This document shows positions 17,797 to 25,001 of a stretch of DNA of 64,000 bases, piece after piece (position 1 is the first letter of the stretch; each line of letters opens with the position of its first letter). Source of the DNA: Akkermansia muciniphila (GTDB lineage Bacteria > Verrucomicrobiota > Verrucomicrobiia > Limisphaerales > SXTU01). The stretch spans positions 83,066 to 147,065 of the forward strand of contig CAMCFN010000002.1 in the NCBI GenBank assembly GCA_945874145.1. Direction: 5' to 3'. The notes below the pieces were generated by a model that had not been told where the DNA came from, did not search any database, and saw only the letters and a program-made list of their open reading frames with translations. Position numbers and translations under genes: made by a program.

Positions 17797-20226
17797 TCAC
17801 CGCACCAACTGGAACTCCGGCAGCATCAGCACAGCCCAAAGCAGATCCTGCACCCCCTGCCCCGTCGGCTTCTCGCCGAGGACTTCGCGGGCGAGCGTCA
17901 GTTCGGCCGCAGTCGGGACGCGGGCCAGGGCGAACTGGTAGAGCCATTGCGTCAGCGCGTCGCTGTTCGGCCACTGCTTCGCGAGCACGCGGGCGGCGCC
18001 TTGCTCCAAGCGAGTAGCCAGCGTCTGGCCGTTGTTGAGATCGATCGCCTCAAGCGTGTTCAACTCGTTCGGACGCACGCTGACGATTTGCTCCCGGTGC
18101 GGACGGCCCAGCGCGCGCATGAGGAAATCGTTCTTGAGCAGCGAGGCGCGAACCATTGGCTGCGTGGCGGTGGCGGCCTGCGCAAGTTGCGTGGCGAGCT
18201 GTTTGCCGACCTTCACGTTCCACAACGCTGAGTTCGCGACCTCGACTACTGCGCCTCCGGCTTCCGGCGCGCTCTTGAACTTGCCCTTGGCATCCGGCGG
18301 CGATTTCAGCGTCTCCCATGTCACATCGGTGCCAATGGTGACAGTCTCACCGTCAGGGAGTGTGATGCGCGCCTCGAAGATGACGCCGGCCGGGTTCGGG
18401 CCGGTGCCGCCGTTCTTGGCAACGAGCACGATGTCGTTCGCACCAGCCTTCAGCTTCGTTTCCAAGGGGATGGCCTCGGGGTTCTCCCAGTTGTCACCGG
18501 ACGCAACCTGTGCGCCGTTGACGTAGAGCTTGAACTCATTGTCCGCCGTGGCGACCGCACCGGCGCGGAGCGGCGCGGACTTGAGGGTGAACTTCTTGCG
18601 CGCGGTGAAGGTTTCGCCAGCCTTCGCGTTGCCAGCGTCAGCATGGCCCCAAATCCAGTGCGCGGTGAGCTTCATCGCGTTGATCACCTCGGAGCTGGCC
18701 CGACCACGCACGACTTGCGCATCGAAGCGCGTCGGGGCCGAAACGGTGATTTGCCACACGGCATCCACGAACTGCTCGGCGGTGAGGCGCTTGGCGCGCG
18801 GCCCGGCGTAGGTGTAGCCGTGCTCGTCGGCGTCCTTGCCCAAAACCTGCGCATGCGACTGGTAGGCAGCCGACGTGGCGATGAGTTCGAGTGTCTTCTT
18901 TAGGTCGAACTTGTTGTCGGCGAGATGTGAGGCGAGGAAGTCGAGCAAGTCGTGATTCCACGGCTCGCTCTGCATCGCATCGGTGGGATGCACGATGCCG
19001 CGGCCCATCAGACGGTGCCAGAAGCGGTTCACGATGGTGCGGGTGAAGCGGCCGTTCTCCGGGTGAGTCATCAGCGCGGCGAGCTGCTTGAGACGCTCGG
19101 GCTGCGACGCCTTCGCATCCACCTGCCCCAGTTCGGGGAAGAGCCAGCTCGCCTGCGCGGTCTTGCCCACGGGCTTGTCGCAGCGGTGAATCTCCATCTT
19201 GCCCGTCGAGTAAATCGCCGCGAGACCGTAGGCCTCCTCCAGTTTCCAGCGGTCAATGAAGCTGTCGTGGCACGACGCGCACTTGAGGTTGATGCCGAGG
19301 AAGCTTTGCCCGACCGACTGCGCGAACTGAATCTCCGTGGTCGCGCCCGCGCTGACGTCGCCACGCCACTTGATGCCGGCGGCGAAGCCCTCGCTTTCAG
19401 GCGTGTAGGCAATCAGCTCGCGCGCGAACTGGTCGTAGGGCTTGTTGTCCGCGAGCGCGCGGTAAAGCCACTTGGTGATTTGCTTGCGCCCGCCGGTGAT
19501 GAAGCCGGTGCCGGAATAGTCGTTGCGGAGGAGGTCGTTCCAGAACGTCAGCCAGTGCTCGGCGTAAGCGGTGTCGTTGGCGATCAGGTCGCGCACGAGC
19601 TTGGCGCGCTTGTTCGGAGACTTGTCGGTCAGGAACTTCGCGAGCGCCTCCGGTTCAGGCAACAGGCCGAGGAGGTCGAGGTGCGCGCGGCGGGCAAAGG
19701 TGGCGTCGTCAATCGGCTGGGGCGTGGCAGCCTTCCGCTTCGCGAGGTCGGCGTCGAGGATGCGGTCAATGGGGTTCGTGCGACCCGCCAAAACCGGTGG
19801 TAGCGTGGGACGGCGCGGCTTGAGCGGCGGTTCGTAAGCGGGTTTCTTGAAGGCGAAGCCCTCTTCCCAAGGCGCGCCGGCATCAATCCAGTCGCGCAGC
19901 AGCTTCACCTTCTCCGGCGAAAGGCGCGCGCCCTTGGGCGGCATCTGCTTGTCGGGGTCTTTGCTCGTGATGACCTCGATGAGCGGGGACTTCGCGGCGT
20001 TGCCGGGGAGGACGGCCTTGCCGCTCTCGCCCCCCGTGAGCAGCGACGCGCGGTCGTTCATGCTGAAGCTGCCCTTCTTCTTGTCGCCCGTGTGGCATTC
20101 GCCGCAGTGCTCGCGGAGAATGGGGACGATTTGGTGGGAGAAATCCACCTTCGCGACTGCGGCCCCAGCGCAATGGACCAAAACCAACGCTGCCACAAAG
20201 GGAACGAGCCTAAACTTAGACGACAT
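17797..20226 (-). CDS. Two-heme DUF1549/DUF1553 (PSD1-type) cytochrome protein
   Basis: The 809-residue exported protein starts with a signal peptide (ending near AGAAVA). The N-terminal planctomycete cytochrome C domain has heme motif CGECH near residue 44 with MPPKGARLS as the typical later motif; DUF1549 spans about 130-340 and contains a second motif, CASCHDSF; DUF1553 occupies the C-terminal half (NRFWHRLMGRGIVHPTDAMQ). A segment near residues 490-620 (AHWIWGHADAG...LYVNGAQVASGDNW) looks like an inserted beta-sandwich carbohydrate-binding-like domain. Such proteins pair with DUF1501 proteins; the only DUF1501 here is far away. ATGs at 20226 and 20238 are both possible. Function is unproven, though a role in the breakdown of complex substrates has been proposed for this family. 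Confidence 0.85.
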   Translation of the reverse strand: MSSKFRLVPFVAALVLVHCAGAAVAKVDFSHQIVPILREHCGECHTGDKKKGSFSMNDRASLLTGGESGKAVLPGNAAKSPLIEVITSKDPDKQMPPKGARLSPEKVKLLRDWIDAGAPWEEGFAFKKPAYEPPLKPRRPTLPPVLAGRTNPIDRILDADLAKRKAATPQPIDDATFARRAHLDLLGLLPEPEALAKFLTDKSPNKRAKLVRDLIANDTAYAEHWLTFWNDLLRNDYSGTGFITGGRKQITKWLYRALADNKPYDQFARELIAYTPESEGFAAGIKWRGDVSAGATTEIQFAQSVGQSFLGINLKCASCHDSFIDRWKLEEAYGLAAIYSTGKMEIHRCDKPVGKTAQASWLFPELGQVDAKASQPERLKQLAALMTHPENGRFTRTIVNRFWHRLMGRGIVHPTDAMQSEPWNHDLLDFLASHLADNKFDLKKTLELIATSAAYQSHAQVLGKDADEHGYTYAGPRAKRLTAEQFVDAVWQITVSAPTRFDAQVVRGRASSEVINAMKLTAHWIWGHADAGNAKAGETFTARKKFTLKSAPLRAGAVATADNEFKLYVNGAQVASGDNWENPEAIPLETKLKAGANDIVLVAKNGGTGPNPAGVIFEARITLPDGETVTIGTDVTWETLKSPPDAKGKFKSAPEAGGAVVEVANSALWNVKVGKQLATQLAQAATATQPMVRASLLKNDFLMRALGRPHREQIVSVRPNELNTLEAIDLNNGQTLATRLEQGAARVLAKQWPNSDALTQWLYQFALARVPTAAELTLAREVLGEKPTGQGVQDLLWAVLMLPEFQLVR

Positions 20227-20342
20227 GAGAGAGATCATCGGAAATTTCTGGCGGGGAGGCAAGGCGGTTGACTTCACCACCACCACCCACTGCAACCAAC
20301 TGTTCCGGGTTCGCATCTGGTTTAATTTCCTTGTCCGTGTTG

Positions 20343-20606
20343 TTATCCGTGTATGGCGGCCAGCTTGAAGACCAAGGATGATGCGCCTCCGAAGAAGAGG
20401 ATACCAGAACAGCGCGTGCAGAAGGTGTTTAGAGCGGCCTGCTCGCCCTGGCCCAGAGCGTAAAGAGTGGAACCGATTCCCCCTGCCACTGGAGGGCCCT
20501 CGGGGACGGCCGCGCACTGGCTGACACCGTTTGCGAGAACTCCACAGCCCATGCCGGCCAAACCGGGGAGCAACCTTCCGAAATGGTCGATGATGAGTAG
20601 CCTCAT
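20343..20606 (-). CDS. Small hydrophobic hypothetical protein
   Basis: The 87-residue frame is glycine- and cysteine-rich with two hydrophobic stretches (about 10-27 and 66-84), compatible with a small membrane protein. Third positions favour G and C, and the overlapping long frame in phase with the downstream cytochrome gene lacks any coding character. No family is recognised and there is no clear ribosome-binding site, so it could be spurious. It is the only candidate in the 504-base gap 20227-20730. Confidence 0.4.
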   Translation of the reverse strand: MRLLIIDHFGRLLPGLAGMGCGVLANGVSQCAAVPEGPPVAGGIGSTLYALGQGEQAALNTFCTRCSGILFFGGASSLVFKLAAIHG

Positions 20607-20730
20607 TGCGGCAGGCTAAACAGCGCGTTGGACGATGGCAAAGACGGGCCAAATGGATCGGTCAACAGGGGCTCTCCATGGGAAAGGCGAAGGCTTCCGG
20701 CGAGCCCGTTCGGCCTGAACCAAGCAGTCG

Positions 20731-21597
20731 TCACTGGGCGTTGTAGAAGCACAGCCAAGAGCCGATGCGGGACCCGAGGTTTATCTGGCTCTCGTTATAC
20801 CAACTGACGTGGCCATCCTCGAACAGGAAGCTTCCGCCCTGCATTTTACCGTCACCCTGCCGATGACTCGTAGTAAATACCGACGCGGATTGGCCGGCCA
20901 TTGCCCCGACGCCATTGATGGTCACCTTCACTGCGGTGGGGGTGTAAGGCCGCCCCGTTCCAGTTGTAGGCGAAGTGGTAGTCCCCTGAATCTGAAGCAT
21001 GTCCCCAACGACGGGACCATCCCGATACGCGCTGTCCAGCCGGGTGCGTGTCAACCAATTGGGCACATTGCCGCTGCCGTAGGTAACCCGGCCAGCCACC
21101 TGCGCCGCCGTCCGTCCGACCAGATAGAAATAGCCGGACAGTTCCTCGTGGGCCACGATCGGGTTGCCGTAATTGGCCCCGAGGGTCGGTTGCGTAACCA
21201 ACCGATCGTATGCCCGATGATACTCTCCAGTGGGACAGTAGAGCGGACTGTTCTTGGCGCTCGAAGCAGCCGTGGAAACAGGGATCAAGTAGCTCTGATA
21301 CAAGCGCAAAACTGACGGGCCGATCCAACTCTCATCCCGGCCGTAGGTGGTCGCGCCGATGACGTCGGACCCCGGCGGAAACTTGTTATCATGATCACCT
21401 GCGTAAGTATTAATCGAGACGCCCCACTGCTTGAGGTTGCTCGTGCACAACGCCTTGTTGGCCGAGTTCTTGGCCTTGGCCAGCGAGGGCAACAACATCC
21501 CCGCCAGAATCGCGATGATGGCGATGACGACCAGCAGTTCAATCAGGGTGAAAGCCGAACGAGGCTCCAAGCGATCTGTGGATACATGAGTGGTCAT
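20731..21597 (-). CDS. Prepilin-like protein (type II secretion pseudopilin type) with C-terminal DGH motif
   Basis: The 288-residue protein has a short basic leader (TDRLEPRSA) followed by [20 protein letters not shown], the prepilin cleavage and methylation segment; cleavage would occur before F, with Ala instead of the usual Gly at -1. The C-terminus contains [11 protein letters not shown], typical of the large verrucomicrobial/planctomycete prepilin families with H-x9-DG-like ends. These are found in tens of copies per genome; their cargo or pilus partner is mostly unknown. The ATG at 21597 was chosen over one 12 codons upstream to give a short leader. The gene follows the FecR-LamG gene on the same strand (81 bases). 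Confidence 0.88.
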   Translation of the reverse strand: MTTHVSTDRLEPRSAFTLIELLVVIAIIAILAGMLLPSLAKAKNSANKALCTSNLKQWGVSINTYAGDHDNKFPPGSDVIGATTYGRDESWIGPSVLRLYQSYLIPVSTAASSAKNSPLYCPTGEYHRAYDRLVTQPTLGANYGNPIVAHEELSGYFYLVGRTAAQVAGRVTYGSGNVPNWLTRTRLDSAYRDGPVVGDMLQIQGTTTSPTTGTGRPYTPTAVKVTINGVGAMAGQSASVFTTSHRQGDGKMQGGSFLFEDGHVSWYNESQINLGSRIGSWLCFYNAQ

Positions 21598-21678
21598 GGT
21601 GGCGCGCTTTGGTGAACTCGCCGACATTAGCACAAGCCTCCTCTCCGTCTAGGCCGAAACCATCTCCCAGAAAGCGGC

Positions 21679-23358
21679 TCACGGCCGGCCCACCTCGTAG
21701 TAGCGGCGCAATTCCGCCGCGCTGAACGCCCGGGCAGCCAACAGAAACTCGTCCATCGCCCCGAAGAAGCCGTAGTTCACGCCTTGCCGAGCCTCGGCCT
21801 CGGTGGGGCTGAGATTGCCGAGGGACAGGTGCGTGAGGGCCAGTGTTTGGCCGGGCAAGACCTTGTGCCGCGCAACGGGCAGGCCGTTGACAAACTGGGT
21901 CAACACCCCGGCCGCACCATCCTGGACCGCCGCCAGACAAAGCCATTGACCGTGTCGTTCCGGAGTCACCAACGCGGGGGCCAGATGCGTATCCCACTGC
22001 GGCGGCCCGGAACCAGCGCTGCGCTGCAAGTTGAAGGCAAGCTGACCGTTTGACTTGAGCAGCCAATGCAGCGCTCGCGCTTCAGACACATTCGTTTCAG
22101 CCGGGCTCGGTGAAGCCTCGCTGGCCACCAGGGCCGTCTCGGGCTGCGACAGGGCATCCACGCGCACCCACGCCAGCAGCGTCAACGAGGTGAAGGTGCC
22201 CGGCAAACGGGCCAGCACGCGCTGCCCGCGCCCGCGAAATTCCAGCGCCGCCTTCCCCGGCCAGCGTCCCTGCGTCCAGCGCGCCCCGATGATCTGGCCA
22301 TCGCTGCCATGACGAACGCGGTTGCTCACCGAAGCATCGAAGCCCGACTGGTCTTCGAAATTGAAGTGGATGCGCGTGGCCGGATCGCGATCCAGATCAT
22401 CCGCCACCGCGCGCCAGGCGGCCCGGAGTCGGGATGCCTCCAGTTGTTCGCGTTCCCGGACCCGCTCCATCGCCGGAAAGTCCTCCGGCCGAAACGGGGT
22501 CTCCATCAAGCCAGTGTCATCGAGCCGACGCGCTTCTTTGGCGGCAATCTGGCTGGTCAGGAGTTCCCCGGTCCGGCTTACCACCACCTTGCCTTCGAGC
22601 GCATGCACCTCCTGCTCACCGGCTTCGCTCACCTTCACGCCGAAAGAATTGCCCTGGTTCACCACGGTCAATCCCGGCGTCAGCAGCCGGAAGCTCCTGG
22701 CCTGTTCCCCCAGTTCGCAAGCCACTTTGCCCATGAGCAGGAACGCCTCATTGGGCGAGCGCAGTTCGATTTGGGCGGGCCCTTCCACAAACAACCGGGC
22801 CCCGGAAAACAGATCAATCTGCACCGTGCCCAACGCCACCCGGACCCAGCCCGCAGACAACTCCGCGCCTTCCTGCCGCTCCGGCTCACCATCAGACCAC
22901 GCCACCTCGACGACGTGTGACAGCACCGCCACGGCGGGTGATTGAAGCGCACTGCCATCGGCGAAGGGAGCCGGTGGGACTGTGGGCGTTGCCGGGTTGT
23001 TGACCTGCTGCAACACCAGCAGAACCACGCCCGCCACGACCGCAAATCCCGCCACCGCCCACCAAGGATTCCACGTGCGTCGCCGCGTCGGCGTAGGCAT
23101 CTGCGCCAGCCGCGCCATGATGGAATCCTCCAAGCCCGGCGCGTCCTCATGTCCGCCCATCGCCTCTTCCAGCAAGGGCCAGCGCGGCTCGGCGGACTGC
23201 GCGGCGCGCACGTAGCCGTGCATCTGAATCTCTTCCACAAACTCGCGGCGAAAGGCAGCGTCCGAGCGCAGGCGACCCAGCAGCTCATCCCGGCGGGCAG
23301 GCTGCAGCTCGGCATTCCGAAGCCACGCGGCCACGAGATCTTGGAGATCCTTTTCCAT
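21679..23358 (-). CDS. FecR-domain/LamG transmembrane protein, likely regulator partner of the ECF sigma factor
   Basis: The 559-residue protein has a cytoplasmic N-terminal domain (1-95) of the kind that binds ECF sigma factors, one membrane helix (about 98-117), a FecR domain (about 150-290; ALEGKVVVS is typical) and a C-terminal LamG/concanavalin-like domain (about 330-550; FNFEDQSG...FRGRGQRV, with GAMDEFLLAARAFSAAEL near the end). It probably senses an extracellular ligand, perhaps a glycan, and controls the sigma factor; this is inference. The ATG at 23358 overlaps the sigma factor stop (TGATG), so synthesis is coupled. Confidence 0.88.
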   Translation of the reverse strand: MEKDLQDLVAAWLRNAELQPARRDELLGRLRSDAAFRREFVEEIQMHGYVRAAQSAEPRWPLLEEAMGGHEDAPGLEDSIMARLAQMPTPTRRRTWNPWWAVAGFAVVAGVVLLVLQQVNNPATPTVPPAPFADGSALQSPAVAVLSHVVEVAWSDGEPERQEGAELSAGWVRVALGTVQIDLFSGARLFVEGPAQIELRSPNEAFLLMGKVACELGEQARSFRLLTPGLTVVNQGNSFGVKVSEAGEQEVHALEGKVVVSRTGELLTSQIAAKEARRLDDTGLMETPFRPEDFPAMERVREREQLEASRLRAAWRAVADDLDRDPATRIHFNFEDQSGFDASVSNRVRHGSDGQIIGARWTQGRWPGKAALEFRGRGQRVLARLPGTFTSLTLLAWVRVDALSQPETALVASEASPSPAETNVSEARALHWLLKSNGQLAFNLQRSAGSGPPQWDTHLAPALVTPERHGQWLCLAAVQDGAAGVLTQFVNGLPVARHKVLPGQTLALTHLSLGNLSPTEAEARQGVNYGFFGAMDEFLLAARAFSAAELRRYYEVGRP

Positions 23359-23918
23359 CACGCGGCTGTGCGCTGCATGCACTCACGCAGCAGCTTGTGC
23401 GCGCGATGGTTCGTGACGTAAACGACGGCGACGGAGGATTCCATCGCCGCCGCGAGCGCCTGCGCCTTCTGCCCTTCCAGCCCGCCCTGGATGATGCGGC
23501 GCATCTTGTCCGGCAGCTTGCCGATGCAGTGGAGCAACCGGGCGAGCTGCTCGTCCTCCACCGCCAATGAAGCCTTTTCCAAGTCCGCCTCAACCACTTC
23601 GCTGACCTCGGACCGGAACCGCTCCATCACGTTCTCGCGGCGCATCCGGGTGCGGAAATACATCTTCACCTTGTTGCGCGCGATGCCACGGATCCATGCG
23701 CCGAAGTCATCGCCCTTGCGGTAGGAGCCCAGCGCCTCAAACGCCGCGAGGAACACGTCCTGCGCGAGATCGTCCACGTCATCGAGATGGTAGAGTTGGC
23801 TGGCGATGAATCCGCGCACGCCCAGGCCGTATTCGCGGACGATGTGGCGGAAGCCATCGCGATGCCCGGCGAGCACTTCGTCGATCGCAGCGTGCAGCGC
23901 TTCGATGTCGTGGTTCAT
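23358..23918 (-). CDS. ECF-type RNA polymerase sigma factor
   Basis: The 186-residue protein has region 2 (about 20-90; QLYHLDDVDDLAQDVFLAAFEAL and FGAWIRGIARN) and region 4 (about 120-180; KLPDKMRRIIQGGLEGQKAQALAAAM), with no N-terminal extension, as expected for ECF sigma factors. The ATG at 23918 is favoured over one nine codons upstream because it matches the usual short N-terminus. It heads the unit sigma, FecR-LamG, prepilin. The FecR protein is a likely membrane regulator of this sigma factor; its target promoters may include the operon itself. Confidence 0.9.
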   Translation of the reverse strand: MNHDIEALHAAIDEVLAGHRDGFRHIVREYGLGVRGFIASQLYHLDDVDDLAQDVFLAAFEALGSYRKGDDFGAWIRGIARNKVKMYFRTRMRRENVMERFRSEVSEVVEADLEKASLAVEDEQLARLLHCIGKLPDKMRRIIQGGLEGQKAQALAAAMESSVAVVYVTNHRAHKLLRECMQRTAA

Positions 23919-23967
23919 TCGGGGAGAGTGTGCCACAGGGCGCAAAAACTTACACGCGGCAAAGTGG

Positions 23968-23988
23968 GTGAAGGATCGCGGCCTTCAC
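23968..23988. other. Hairpin between the YdjY gene and the sigma gene
   Basis: GTGAAGG (23968-23974) pairs with CCTTCAC (23982-23988) around a 7-base loop. It lies downstream of the YdjY gene on the minus strand with no T run, so it may be a repeat relic or a Rho-assisted stop rather than an intrinsic terminator. Confidence 0.35.
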
Positions 23989-24068
23989 GCCGCAGACGGC
24001 GACGAATGCCAAATTGTATTCGAGCCTCATCAGAAGACTTCAGTTCTGCGGCATGAATGCCGCGCCCC

Positions 24069-24821
24069 TCACCTCCCCTGCCCCGCCGGAGGCTTCGCCG
24101 TGGGCCCTAGCGTGATACTCACCTCCACCACCGTGTCCAGCGGCGGCACGTCACGCTGGTGCACGACCCAGGTGTCATCCGCGTCGCGATTGGGGCGGGG
24201 GTGGTTGAAGACCGCATCGGGATCGGTGATGAGCGCGACCAGCGAGCCTTCCGTCTGCGCGACGAACTTGCCCTGCCACAGCCGCGACCCGGTGAAGGTG
24301 AACGGTCCCGGGCTCATCGGCTCCTTCGCACGCTTGTTGAAGACCAACGCCTCAATGCGCTTCCGCTGCAACTTGCCGGCCTGCTTCCACGATACTTCCA
24401 TCAACACCGGCTCCCCCGGCAAGGGCGGATTGCGCTCGCCCTGCACCTGGGTGATGGGCCCGCCAGCGGGTGCATTCGTGAGCGGCACGGCCTGCATGCC
24501 CTTCGCCCCGAGCAACAGCATCGCCACCTGCAAGTGCTGCGGCTCAATGTCCGTGGTCAGCAGGCTTTCGTGTGCCTTGCCCGCCGTGGTGACGAGCAGA
24601 TACTCAATCGGACCGTTCGTCATGTTCAGCTTGGCCGGGAAGGAAACTCGCCGCGCCTCCCGCTCCAGCTTCACGCCGCCGACTTGGAAGATGCCCGGAG
24701 AAACCTCGCGGATGCTCGACGGTGGAACGGGCTTCGGCTCCGCCGATCTGGGCGGCTGCTGTGCCCAAGCGGAAGCCACGAGCATCAACATCAGGAGTGA
24801 GATTCGGAGCGGATGGTTCAT
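24069..24821 (-). CDS. Exported YdjY-domain protein
   Basis: The 250-residue protein has a signal peptide (MNHPLRISLLMLMLVASAWA) and a domain whose core (GGVKLEREARRVSFPAKL, IEYLLVTTAGKAHESLL, LQVAMLLLGA) matches the YdjY-like family found in Planctomycetota and Verrucomicrobiota. The family has no established activity. It is transcribed divergently from the TolB-M28 peptidase gene with 180 bases between the starts. Confidence 0.8.
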   Translation of the reverse strand: MNHPLRISLLMLMLVASAWAQQPPRSAEPKPVPPSSIREVSPGIFQVGGVKLEREARRVSFPAKLNMTNGPIEYLLVTTAGKAHESLLTTDIEPQHLQVAMLLLGAKGMQAVPLTNAPAGGPITQVQGERNPPLPGEPVLMEVSWKQAGKLQRKRIEALVFNKRAKEPMSPGPFTFTGSRLWQGKFVAQTEGSLVALITDPDAVFNHPRPNRDADDTWVVHQRDVPPLDTVVEVSITLGPTAKPPAGQGR

Positions 24822-25001
24822 CGGTCGAAGGCCGCCAAGCTACGCAGCCCGACGCCGAACGCGAGCGTTTCCTCCGTGGAGCGCTGGCCTCCGGTCCGGC
24901 GTGGTTGGCTCGGTTCGCTGAGCACCCCGGGTCGGATACCGGCGCTCCAGCGTTGCGCTTCGCTCAAGCTCGTTTCACCATTCCGCCCAGTTCATACGTC
25001 C

